From Paenibacillus rhizosphaerae (GTDB taxonomy: Bacteria > Bacillota > Bacilli > Paenibacillales > Paenibacillaceae), in assembly GCF_014192015.1 (NCBI RefSeq), contig NZ_JACHXJ010000004.1, positions 372,001-436,000 on the forward strand: a stretch of 64,000 nucleotides of DNA. Direction: 5' to 3'. The position numbers and the translations under genes are program-made. A model generated the notes under the pieces. It did not search any database. It saw nothing but the letters and a program-made list of their open reading frames with translations, and was not told where the DNA came from. Within the stretch, counting starts at the first letter, position 1. Each line of letters starts with the position of its first letter. Below are positions 16,889 through 25,377 of this stretch, one piece after another.

Positions 16889-18181
16889 ATGAAATCACTG
16901 GGTACGGAGCCTGTTACTTTGGAACGGCTGGCCGGGAGAATGTCGGAACAGCTGGCCGGAGAGACGCATTTGCTGGACATTTTTCAAAATGCGATACGGA
17001 ATACTTGGGGAACAACGCTGAAACGCATGGAGGACGGAACGACTTTCGTCATTACCGGCGATATTCCAGCGATGTGGCTGCGCGACTCGGCTGCGCAGGT
17101 GCGGCCGTTTCTGGTGCTTGCGAAGGAGGATCCGGAAGCTGCGGACATGATTGAGGGTTTGGTGCGGCGGCAGCTGGATTCGATTTTGCTGGACCCTTAT
17201 GCAAACGCCTTCAATGAAGAAGCCAACGGGCGCGGCCACCAGGCGGACGAGACGGAGATGACCCCCTGGATATGGGAACGCAAATACGAGATCGATTCGC
17301 TCTGCTATCCAATTCAGCTCAGCTACCTGCTCTGGAAGAACACAGGCAGAACCTTGCAGTTCCAAGGCAGCTTCCGTCAGGCTGCGGAGGCCATACTTAA
17401 TTTGTGGACGGTGGAACAGCGCCATGAGGAGCGGTCGCCTTACCGGTTCCAGCGGAGGGACTGCGTGCCGAGCGATACGCTGGTGCGGGACGGCAAAGGC
17501 GCGGAGACGGCCTATACGGGCATGACCTGGTCCGGATTCCGGCCGAGCGACGATGCGTGCGAGTACGGCTATCTGGTTCCTTCCAATATGTTCGCCGTTG
17601 TGGTGCTCGGCTATTTGCAGGAAATCGCCAAAGAAGTGCTGCAGGATGAAGAACTGCATGGCAGGGCCACTAAGCTTGCCCAAGAGATTGAGCAGGGCAT
17701 CCGGGAGCACGGCATCGTGCAGCATCCGGAGTTCGGCCCGATCTACGCCTACGAAACCGATGGCTTAGGCCATCACAATCTGATGGACGACGCCAACGTG
17801 CCAAGTCTGCTGTCGATTCCTTATCTCGGTTACCGGGATGCGTCGGATGAGGTGTATCAGAATACGCGGCGGTTTATTTTGAGCCGGAACAATCCTTATT
17901 ATTTTGAAGGAACTGCGGCCGAGGGCATCGGCAGCCCGCATACACCGGAGGGCTACATTTGGCATATCGCCCTGGCGATGCAAGGACTGACCGCGGACAG
18001 CCGTGAGGAGAAGCTGCGCCTGCTGCAGGTGATGAGCCGAACGGATGCGGGGACCGGGCTGATGCATGAGAGCTTTAAGGCTGACGATCCGGCGGAGTAT
18101 ACGAGACCTTGGTTCTCGTGGGCTAACATGATGTTCTGCGAACTGCTGATGGATTACTGCGGCATCCGGGTGATGCGCTGA
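16889..18181 (+). CDS. GH125 exo-alpha-1,6-mannosidase
   Basis: This 430-residue protein fits GH125, whose members remove single mannose units from alpha-1,6-linked mannan or N-glycan cores with inversion. The (alpha/alpha)6-barrel signatures are visible: DIPAMWLRDSAAQVRPFL near 58-75, FRPSDDACEYGYLVPSNMF around the general acid (D221 or D222) and GLMHESFKADD around the base E394; these places correspond to those known for the Clostridium perfringens enzyme. There is no signal peptide, so it works in the cytoplasm on imported oligosaccharides. The ATG follows AAGGAGGAG. It is followed by a terminator, and a consensus promoter precedes it. Confidence 0.94.
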   Translation: MKSLGTEPVTLERLAGRMSEQLAGETHLLDIFQNAIRNTWGTTLKRMEDGTTFVITGDIPAMWLRDSAAQVRPFLVLAKEDPEAADMIEGLVRRQLDSILLDPYANAFNEEANGRGHQADETEMTPWIWERKYEIDSLCYPIQLSYLLWKNTGRTLQFQGSFRQAAEAILNLWTVEQRHEERSPYRFQRRDCVPSDTLVRDGKGAETAYTGMTWSGFRPSDDACEYGYLVPSNMFAVVVLGYLQEIAKEVLQDEELHGRATKLAQEIEQGIREHGIVQHPEFGPIYAYETDGLGHHNLMDDANVPSLLSIPYLGYRDASDEVYQNTRRFILSRNNPYYFEGTAAEGIGSPHTPEGYIWHIALAMQGLTADSREEKLRLLQVMSRTDAGTGLMHESFKADDPAEYTRPWFSWANMMFCELLMDYCGIRVMR

Positions 18182-18250
18182 GAGAGACGGCCCCAAATAC
18201 CCTAATAAAGTGCGGAGTTGGATAAAGGCTTACCTGCACCTCGATACTGC

Positions 18251-18279
18251 TTCCTCCTACTTCCGTAGGAGGAATTTTT
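18251..18279 (+). terminator. Terminator after the GH125 gene
   Basis: TTCCTCCTAC pairs perfectly with GTAGGAGGAA around TTCC, and five T follow. Confidence 0.92.
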
Positions 18280-18512
18280 GTTTTATCGCATTGGGAATTT
18301 GAAAATTGGATGATCAGGCTGCTTTGAGGAGGAAATACCCTTACGCCTTGGCATTGGCCAAGAGCTTATTGAATAAGTGAGGAGACAGAGCGAAGTAAAA
18401 ATATTACACTTAATCCAAAGATAAAAACATTATATTACTTTTGCTACTTCTGTAATATTGGTGTAACACAGCCTGGTTCGTGATGGGTTGATTGAAAAGG
18501 AGGGCATACACA
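18280..18512. other. Intergenic upstream region of the YesN/YesM operon
   Basis: The 18182-18512 gap holds the terminator and then about 230 AT-rich bases. AAGGAGGG at 18497-18504 is the ribosome site of the next gene. I found no convincing -35/-10 pair or operator. Confidence 0.5.
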
Positions 18513-20222
18513 GTGATAAAACTCATGGTAGTCGATGACGAGCACTGGATTCGGGAAGGCTTGAAAAGGACCATTGATTGGAGCTCACACGGAATCCAAT
18601 TTATCGGTGACGCCGAGGACGGTTGCAAGGCGTTGGAATTAATCGAAGCCCATGTTCCGGAAATGATTATTTCGGATATCAAGATGCCCACTATGGACGG
18701 AATGGACTTATTGGAAGAAATCAAAAAACGCGGATACGATACGAAAGTTATTTTTATTAGCGGCTTCAGCGACTTTGCGTATGCGCAGAAGGCGGTCAAG
18801 CTAGGGGCGTTTGACTATATTCTCAAACCGGTCGAAGAACCGATTTTGCTTGAAATTATTGAGCGCTGCATCAGCGAAATCAAACAGAAGCAAGAGCTGA
18901 ACTCTCGTCTGCAAGAATTGGCGGTCCGTATTCGGGAAAGCCTGCCGCTCGCCAGACAGAAGCACCTGGAGATGTGTTTAACCCGATCCTTGACAGAGAG
19001 AGAGATGAAATCCGCATGGGAAGCCCTTCATATCAATCTCGATCCGAAACGGCTGATCGTTATGACGATGGTCGTCCACGAGTGGGGAGGCCGGGAAATG
19101 GATGAAAGCGGATGCTCGCTCATGAGGTACGCGCTCGGAAATCTGGTGGAAGAAGTCCTGTCCCAAAAGGGTATCCGGTGCTCGGCTTGTCCTTTACAAG
19201 GGAATGATTTTGCGGACGTGGCGCTGATCGCCTCACTAAGTGAGCAGGAAGCCTCTTCCGGCGTCGAAGACTTATACCGCCATATGGATAGCGTGATTAA
19301 AGATGCGCTTCAAGTGTTGGACGTTCGAATCAGCATAGGGATCAGCGGCTTAAGAGAGCGGACGCAGCTGGCATCCTCCTTTAGGGAAGCGCTTACCACA
19401 AGCATGAATTACTTGATTCACGGACCCGGCCAGGTCCATACTGCCCCGATGGACGGCAGATCAGCAGGTCGTGGATCCATCTCCCGCGCGACTGAGCAGC
19501 TGGACTACCGTATGGCTGCATGTATGGGGCAATGGGCGGCGGACGTTCTGCTCACGGACCACAAAGCGGATTTCCTTGACTCGGCGTTGTCGAATCGGAT
19601 TCTGCATGCCATGAAGCTGATGGATGCCGGCAGGCTGTCCGAATTACTCGATGTACAGACCGGGCTGCTGCAAGAGCTTATCAAGCAGACGCCGGCCATT
19701 GCCGTAAGGTATGAAATGAATATGCACATCAGCATCCTTTTGTCCAAGTGGCAGGAGCTGCTCCAGGCAAAGGATCATTCCAAGGTTTCCGCAATAACGC
19801 ATCAACGCAAGCTCCAGCTTTACAGGTGTTCTATTGGAGATTGGAAGACCATGATCATGGACACCTTCCTCATGAAGGATACTGATGCACCCTCAATTGC
19901 GCATAAACGAACGATTGAAACGGCGCTGCGTTATATCCATGATAACTACCATCTTGGCATCAGCCTGCATAACGTAGCCGAAAAGATTTACATGAATCCC
20001 TCTTACTTCAGCAGAGTGTTTCACGAAGAGGTTGGCGAAACACTCAGCCGCTATCTCATTCGAATCCGGATCACGAAGGCGAAAGAATTGCTTGAGCAGA
20101 CCCCTCTTAAGGTGTATGAAGTCGCAGACCGCGTCGGATACCGGGATTTTCGGCATTTCGTCAAAACCTTTAAGGAATGGGAAGGCATGACGCCCGCTCA
20201 ATACCGTAATTACGGGGCATAA
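18513..20222 (+). CDS. YesN-type response regulator with AraC DNA-binding domain
   Basis: This 569-residue regulator has a receiver domain (1-120) with D8-D9, phospho-acceptor D55 and K in YILKPVEE, a long middle region (about 130-450) of unknown fold typical for YesN-like proteins, and a C-terminal AraC/XylS double helix-turn-helix (about 468-567) reading from ALRYIHDNYH to MTPAQYRN. I start it at GTG 18513, 8 bases after AAGGAGGG; an upstream in-frame TTG at 18492 lacks a site. It is followed 15 bases later by its cognate YesM-type kinase and then by a membrane-anchored binding protein. Likely targets are the importer and mannanase genes downstream. Confidence 0.93.
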   Translation: MIKLMVVDDEHWIREGLKRTIDWSSHGIQFIGDAEDGCKALELIEAHVPEMIISDIKMPTMDGMDLLEEIKKRGYDTKVIFISGFSDFAYAQKAVKLGAFDYILKPVEEPILLEIIERCISEIKQKQELNSRLQELAVRIRESLPLARQKHLEMCLTRSLTEREMKSAWEALHINLDPKRLIVMTMVVHEWGGREMDESGCSLMRYALGNLVEEVLSQKGIRCSACPLQGNDFADVALIASLSEQEASSGVEDLYRHMDSVIKDALQVLDVRISIGISGLRERTQLASSFREALTTSMNYLIHGPGQVHTAPMDGRSAGRGSISRATEQLDYRMAACMGQWAADVLLTDHKADFLDSALSNRILHAMKLMDAGRLSELLDVQTGLLQELIKQTPAIAVRYEMNMHISILLSKWQELLQAKDHSKVSAITHQRKLQLYRCSIGDWKTMIMDTFLMKDTDAPSIAHKRTIETALRYIHDNYHLGISLHNVAEKIYMNPSYFSRVFHEEVGETLSRYLIRIRITKAKELLEQTPLKVYEVADRVGYRDFRHFVKTFKEWEGMTPAQYRNYGA

Positions 20223-20237
20223 GAAGAGAGGGACATC

Positions 20238-22043
20238 ATGAGACTGCAGTTCATCGATAGAATCAAGTTCAATTCGGTCGGAATGAAAGTGTTCGGATTC
20301 TACGTAGCCAGCATGATCGTCATTATTACCGTTATGGGATATCTATCCTATGATAAATCCGCTCATATGATGGAGAACAAAATCGGAGGCATGGCGCTTC
20401 AGAATGTTCAGCAGATGAGCAAGCGGATCGATATCCTTCTGGAGGGATACGAGGACCGTTCCCTTCTTGTCGTCGGTAACAAGGATATTCAGAAGCAGCT
20501 CATGGGAGATTTTATGGACGAGAAGGAAAGGATTCAGACGAATAACGCGAATACCGCCTTTCTATCGAACCTGGTAAACTCCAGGAATGATATGAATAAT
20601 ATCTATCTGCTCAGCGAGAGGGGCTACTCCTACCGCTATTCGCCCAAAGAGTCCTTTCCGGTCTACAATTCGTACCCGTACGAATACTTCACGGAGGCCT
20701 GGTATCAACAAATCCGTCAGGCTGACGGCCGGCTCGTTTATTTCGGCATTATGCCTTCATTAATAAAAGGCCCAAGCTCCGAGCCTGTATTCACCTTTGG
20801 CCGTGCCCAGAAAAATATGAAAGGCCGCGGAGAGATTATCGGCGTCGTGCTGTACGAAGTCGATCCGGCGGAGGTCCGCGAAATCTTGGCGGAAATCGAT
20901 TACGACGGGTCGGGGATCAACGTCATTATTGACGATGCCGGCCGCATCAAAGGGGATAAGGGTGGAATTCTATTATCCGGCAATATGAGCATTCCTTTCA
21001 AAGAGGAGCGTCAAGGAACGCTGAGCTACTCCATAGACGGGGAAGAGATGCTGGTCGTCTATAGTCAACTGGAGACGAACCATTGGAGGCTCGTCGGCAT
21101 GCTGCGCAGCACCGATTTGATGAAGGAAGCGATGGATATCCGCTGGTATATGCTGTCGCTGGGCATTGTGTTCTCCTGCATCGGTATCCTGCTCGCGGTC
21201 ATTATCGCTTCTGCCGTTCACCGGCCGCTTCAGAAGATGACGCATGCGATGCGCAGAGCCAGGGACGGAGACTTCGACATCCGGATTATCGATAAGCGGG
21301 AGGATGAATTCGGCTATTTGTTCACCCATTTTAACCAGATGGTGGTCCATATCAAGGAATTAATTAACGAACTTTATGTGCAGAAGCTGCTGGAACGCGA
21401 TCTTCAGTTGAAAATGCTTGGATCTCAAATTAACGCCCACTTTCTGTACAATACGCTCGATTCCGTCCACTGGATTGCCCGGATACATAAAGTTGACGAC
21501 ATTAGCACGATGATCTTCGGCCTCTCGAAGTATTTGCGGATCAGTCTGAGCGAGGGAAGGGATGAAGTGCCCGTCAGCCAGGTCGTACATTTGATCGAGA
21601 GCTACATCATGATCCAGAAGGTCCGGTACAAGGATAAGTTTACGCTCTATGTGCAGGCGGACGAATCGCTGATGGATTATAGAGTGCTCAAATTTATTTT
21701 TCAGCCGATCGTAGAGAATGCGATTTATCACGGACTGGAGCGGAAATCCGGCAAGGGCCGGCTGGATATTGCCTTTACGCGTGAAGGCAGCTGCCTGAAA
21801 TTCGTCGTTACGGACGACGGCGCGGGAATCGCGCCGGATAAGCTGGCTGAATTGAAGCACATTTTGGGCGGAGAACAGCCTACGGAGGAAAGCAGCTTCG
21901 CGCTGAGAAATATTAATTCTCAAATAAAAATCGCATATGGCGCCCAGTACGGGATCGAGATGGAGAGCAGCTTGGGGGAAGGAACGAAAGTAACCATGAC
22001 GATCCCGCTCACGAAGCGAAGCCCTGCCCAGCAAGTCAGTTGA
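20238..22043 (+). CDS. YesM-type sensor histidine kinase
   Basis: This 601-residue kinase has a membrane span (about 17-38), an extracytoplasmic dCache-like sensor domain (40-295), a second span (303-328), a HAMP domain (325-378), a His_kinase motif and an ATPase domain with NAIYHGLERK and DDGAGI. The phospho-accepting H401 lies in SQINAHFLYNTLDS; in most family members the residue before His is Pro, here Ala. It is cotranscribed with the YesN regulator. The next gene, 63 bases on, encodes a sugar-binding protein held in the membrane, suggesting that the kinase reads the loaded state of that protein, as in the HptA-HptS-HptR and XylFII-LytS-YesN systems (inference). Confidence 0.93.
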   Translation: MRLQFIDRIKFNSVGMKVFGFYVASMIVIITVMGYLSYDKSAHMMENKIGGMALQNVQQMSKRIDILLEGYEDRSLLVVGNKDIQKQLMGDFMDEKERIQTNNANTAFLSNLVNSRNDMNNIYLLSERGYSYRYSPKESFPVYNSYPYEYFTEAWYQQIRQADGRLVYFGIMPSLIKGPSSEPVFTFGRAQKNMKGRGEIIGVVLYEVDPAEVREILAEIDYDGSGINVIIDDAGRIKGDKGGILLSGNMSIPFKEERQGTLSYSIDGEEMLVVYSQLETNHWRLVGMLRSTDLMKEAMDIRWYMLSLGIVFSCIGILLAVIIASAVHRPLQKMTHAMRRARDGDFDIRIIDKREDEFGYLFTHFNQMVVHIKELINELYVQKLLERDLQLKMLGSQINAHFLYNTLDSVHWIARIHKVDDISTMIFGLSKYLRISLSEGRDEVPVSQVVHLIESYIMIQKVRYKDKFTLYVQADESLMDYRVLKFIFQPIVENAIYHGLERKSGKGRLDIAFTREGSCLKFVVTDDGAGIAPDKLAELKHILGGEQPTEESSFALRNINSQIKIAYGAQYGIEMESSLGEGTKVTMTIPLTKRSPAQQVS

Positions 22044-22106
22044 AGCTAGTTTCATATGACAGCGTGCGTAGATGATTACAAGAGAAAGTTAAAAGTGGAG
22101 GTAACG

Positions 22107-23498
22107 ATGAAAGTGTTCTTGACTCGTCGAAAGATGCCTGTTCTTTTCATACTTGTACTCCTGGTCACCGTAATCATGGTATGGAACGCTTATGTCAGCA
22201 AGGGAGCGACATTCAACGTTAATTCGGAATTAATGGGTAAAAGTGCTGCGAGCAGCCCGATTAAACATAACGGCCCTGTAACGATAAGCTTCTGGTATTC
22301 GTGGGTCGGAGGATTTCAGGACGAATTTTACGATACGGTCGTGAAGCCGTTCGAGGAGGCAAACCCGGACATTAAGGTTGAAATGACCTTCATCGAGAAT
22401 TCGGACAATTCGCAAGGCTCGGATAAGCTGCTGACGGCGATTGCCGGTGGGAAGGCGCCGGATGTCGCGATGATCGACCGGTTTATTGTAGGCGAATGGG
22501 CGGCGATGGGCTCCATTGAAGACATTTCGGCTTATGCGATTCGGGAAGATATGGCGAGTATTTATTACAAAAGCGTGTGGGCGGAATCCCAATACGACGG
22601 CAAAACGTACGCCCTCCCGTGGAATATGGACAGCCGCGCCATGTATTATAACAAAACGATGATGGAGCAGGCGGGTTTTGATCCTGATAATCCCCCGAGA
22701 ACCATTGCCGGCCTGGATGCCATGGCAGAGAGGATGTTCAAAACGAACGGGGACGGCGCATATGAGCAAGTCGGATTCGTCCCATGGATGGGTCAAGGCT
22801 TCTTGTATACGCATGGATGGAACTTTGGCGGCGAATGGGAACGAAGCGGGAAGCTGACGCCGAACGATCCGCAGAACGTTAACGCGCTGGAATGGGTGCA
22901 GGGCTACGCCGAGAAGTATAATGTAAAGAAGCTGTTGAAATTTTCGGAAATGATGAGACAAACCGGAAGAAACTCCTTCTTGTCCGGCAAAGTCGGCTTT
23001 GTCTATGAAGGCAACTGGCTTCTTAATGAGATGGAAGATTTGGATTTCGAGTGGGGTGTGGCGCCAATGCCTACAATCGATGGCAGCCGGTCGGTCACAT
23101 GGTCAGGGGGTTGGTCGTTCGTCATGCCCAAAGGGGCGAAAAATAAAGAGGAAGCTTGGAGGTTTATGAAGTACGTAGCGGGCAAGGAAGGCTCGCTCCT
23201 ATGGGCCGGCCGCGAGGGCGGCAAAAATGATCTGATGTGCATTCCGGAAGTGAATGCCAAGCTCGGTTTGGATAAGAAGGAACCGCTGAAGGTGTTTACA
23301 GAGCTGCTGGGGAATGCTTACATCAGACCCGTCACCCCTGTGGGCGGTTACATGTGGGATGAGATGCTCCGCGTGCAAACGCTGGCGATGAACCTGCAGG
23401 GAGAACCGCGAGAGCTCTTAAATGAAATGAAGAAGAACGTCGATGCTGAATTGGCTAAGGTGATGGGGGACGCAAACAGCAAAACTGAGCATCCCTAG
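22107..23498 (+). CDS. Carbohydrate-binding protein with uncleaved N-terminal anchor (candidate co-sensor)
   Basis: This 463-residue extracellular solute-binding protein of family 1 has its N-terminal half typified by TISFWYSWVGGFQDEFYDTV and a C-terminal half ending in VTPVGGYMWDEML. Residues about 10-28 are a hydrophobic span after a positive RRK, but no lipobox cysteine follows, and no clear signal-peptidase site is obvious; it looks like a membrane anchor. Its paralogue at 23838 is a normal lipoprotein. I start at ATG 22107, after GTGGAGGT; the frame extends further upstream without a site. It is the third gene after YesN and YesM and ends at a terminator, so it is transcribed with the sensor pair rather than with the permeases. 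Confidence 0.9.
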   Translation: MKVFLTRRKMPVLFILVLLVTVIMVWNAYVSKGATFNVNSELMGKSAASSPIKHNGPVTISFWYSWVGGFQDEFYDTVVKPFEEANPDIKVEMTFIENSDNSQGSDKLLTAIAGGKAPDVAMIDRFIVGEWAAMGSIEDISAYAIREDMASIYYKSVWAESQYDGKTYALPWNMDSRAMYYNKTMMEQAGFDPDNPPRTIAGLDAMAERMFKTNGDGAYEQVGFVPWMGQGFLYTHGWNFGGEWERSGKLTPNDPQNVNALEWVQGYAEKYNVKKLLKFSEMMRQTGRNSFLSGKVGFVYEGNWLLNEMEDLDFEWGVAPMPTIDGSRSVTWSGGWSFVMPKGAKNKEEAWRFMKYVAGKEGSLLWAGREGGKNDLMCIPEVNAKLGLDKKEPLKVFTELLGNAYIRPVTPVGGYMWDEMLRVQTLAMNLQGEPRELLNEMKKNVDAELAKVMGDANSKTEHP

Positions 23499-23518
23499 GG
23501 CCGTTACGAGCAGCCGTA

Positions 23519-23554
23519 AGGGTGTCTGTCATGTATGACAGGCACTCTTTTTTT
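23519..23554 (+). terminator. Terminator after the anchored binding protein
   Basis: GGTGTCTGTCA pairs with TGACAGGCACT (one G-T pair) around a short TGTA loop, followed by seven T. It closes the YesN-YesM-binding protein operon and separates it from the importer operon. Confidence 0.9.
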
Positions 23555-23837
23555 GCCTTGAATGGAAACGCATAGCCGATGGTCCTCCTTCCAAGATAGT
23601 AAAGATAGTACACGAAATACAAAAGCAGTCTCATTATCCCCTCCCATAAAAGCGATTACACTCTAAGAAGGATCCGAATTACCATTTAAAACCTATATAA
23701 GATGAATTAAAGAATAGGATGCAGACAAGGAAGTAAAGTGATTCCGAAAACAAGAGGAATCGTAGGGACATTTTACGTATTTGCCTCCATCCCTAGTTCA
23801 ATATTTCAGCTTATATATGTGAAAAGGAGGCATGTAA
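23555..23837. other. Upstream region of the importer operon
   Basis: These 283 AT-rich bases should contain the YesN-controlled promoter of the importer operon. I see a CTATATAAGAT stretch near 23692 that could be a -10, but no matching -35. That would suit activator dependence, but no operator is demonstrated. AAAAGGAGG at 23823-23830 is the ribosome site of the next gene. Confidence 0.4.
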
Positions 23838-25256
23838 GTGAGGAAAAAGAAGGGCGCCACTCATTTGAGAAGAGCGATGCTTAAGTATCTGGTTACCGCA
23901 TTATCGGTATGTTTCGTATTAACAGGCTGCGGGGGCTCGAACGGGTCCAGCGGAGAGAATGGAGCCAATGAAACAAAGGGAACGGACAGTACGAATCAAC
24001 AGACCGATACCGCCAAGAAAAATACCGATACGGGTAAAGGCGGCGGTGAAAAAGTAACGCTTGAGCTCTGGGGCTGGGGAGGCAAATTCCAGACGGACTA
24101 CACGAAGCTCGTCATCAGCGAATTTGAGAAAGAGCACCCGAATATTAAAGTGAAATACATCATCGATCAAGGGGGCACGGATAAGCTGACGACGCTGATT
24201 GCCGGCGGTACGCCTCCGGATGTAGCGGTTCTCGACCGCTTCATGGTAGGACAATGGGCGGCTAAGGGATCATTGGAGAGCCTGCAGCCGTTCGTTGATG
24301 CGGGAGACGAAGTGCGCGCCGACGATTATTATCCGGGCGTCTGGGCGGAAGCGAATTACAAGGACCAGCTCTATGCAATGCCGTTCACCACGGATAACCG
24401 GGCGCTTTATTATAATAAAACGCTTATGAAGGAAGCGGGACTCGACCCGGAGAAGCCGCCGGTCACGATTGCGGAATTGGATGCGATGGCGGAGAAAATG
24501 TTCAAGAAAACAAGCAACGGCAGCGGCTATGAGCAGGTCGGCTTTATTCCCTGGGCAAATCAAACCTACTTATACACGCAGAGCTGGAACTTCGGCGGAG
24601 AATGGACCAATGGCGAGGAGCTGACGCCAAACCACCCGCAAATTGTGAAAGCGCTTGAATGGATGGTCAGCTACGCCAAAAAATACGATATGTCCAAAAT
24701 CAACAAGTTCAACGATGTCATGGGCAAGACCGGCATCAATTCGTTCTGGACCGGCAAAGTGGGATTCGTCGTGGACGGCAACTGGGTGCTGAACGATTTA
24801 ACCAGCAATGCGAAGGTGAAGCCTACCTTCGAGTGGGGTGTCGCCCCGATGCCTTCCGCGGAAGGTTATCCGCAAACGACATGGGCAGGCGGCCATTCCT
24901 GGGTCATGCCGAAGGGAGCCAAGCATCCGCAGGAAGCATGGGAGCTCCTCAAGTTTATCGGCGGCTATAAGGGCACGCTGCTCTGGGCGAAGCGGGCGGA
25001 TGCAGGCAATGATATTACGACGATGCCGAAGGTGAACGAAGAAATTAAGATCACCGAGAATCCGAAGCTGAAGGTATTCGTCGATTTGATGCCTGTGGCG
25101 CATTATCGCCCTGTAACGCCTGTTGGCCAGAAGCTGTGGGATGAAACCTTCCGCGTTCAGGATTTGGCCTTGAACGGAAAGGGCGAGCCGAAGAAGCTGC
25201 TGGACGAAGTCAAGAAAAATGTCGATAACGAGCTCAAAAAACTGGAATCGAAATAA
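23838..25256 (+). CDS. Carbohydrate ABC transporter substrate-binding lipoprotein
   Basis: This 472-residue lipoprotein has a signal peptide with lipobox LTGC (Cys about residue 32), a Ser/Asn/Thr-rich tether and a family-1 solute-binding fold beginning VTLELWGWGGKFQTDY. It would capture a manno-oligosaccharide outside the membrane for the permeases downstream. It shares long stretches with the anchored protein at 22107 (for example DKLTTLIAGGTPPDVAVLDR against its counterpart), so one arose by duplication. GTG at 23838 follows AAAAGGAGG at 8 bases. It is the first gene of the importer operon; a weak hairpin separates it from the 990-residue protein. Confidence 0.94.
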   Translation: MRKKKGATHLRRAMLKYLVTALSVCFVLTGCGGSNGSSGENGANETKGTDSTNQQTDTAKKNTDTGKGGGEKVTLELWGWGGKFQTDYTKLVISEFEKEHPNIKVKYIIDQGGTDKLTTLIAGGTPPDVAVLDRFMVGQWAAKGSLESLQPFVDAGDEVRADDYYPGVWAEANYKDQLYAMPFTTDNRALYYNKTLMKEAGLDPEKPPVTIAELDAMAEKMFKKTSNGSGYEQVGFIPWANQTYLYTQSWNFGGEWTNGEELTPNHPQIVKALEWMVSYAKKYDMSKINKFNDVMGKTGINSFWTGKVGFVVDGNWVLNDLTSNAKVKPTFEWGVAPMPSAEGYPQTTWAGGHSWVMPKGAKHPQEAWELLKFIGGYKGTLLWAKRADAGNDITTMPKVNEEIKITENPKLKVFVDLMPVAHYRPVTPVGQKLWDETFRVQDLALNGKGEPKKLLDEVKKNVDNELKKLESK

Positions 25257-25280
25257 TCAAGGTGGACCGGTTTCATTAGG

Positions 25281-25307
25281 AGGGGGCAGCTGAATCGCCA
25301 GTCCCCT
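25281..25307 (+). other. Weak intergenic hairpin after the lipoprotein gene
   Basis: AGGGG pairs with CCCCT, with an inner GGC/GCC stem, 25 bases after the stop. The tail is TTCTTCTCC rather than a clean T-run. It may be an mRNA-stabilising or partial-termination site giving more lipoprotein than downstream product (inference). Confidence 0.35.
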
Positions 25308-25377
25308 TCTTCTCCAAAAAGAAGAGAACCGCATAAGGGACATCCTGATGAATTGAACGACAAAGAGGTGACGGTGC

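Noticed and set aside
23555..23580. Possible catabolite-response (cre) site TGGAAACGCATAGC
   Set aside because: It differs from the consensus at several fixed positions and lies directly after a terminator, far from the next start.
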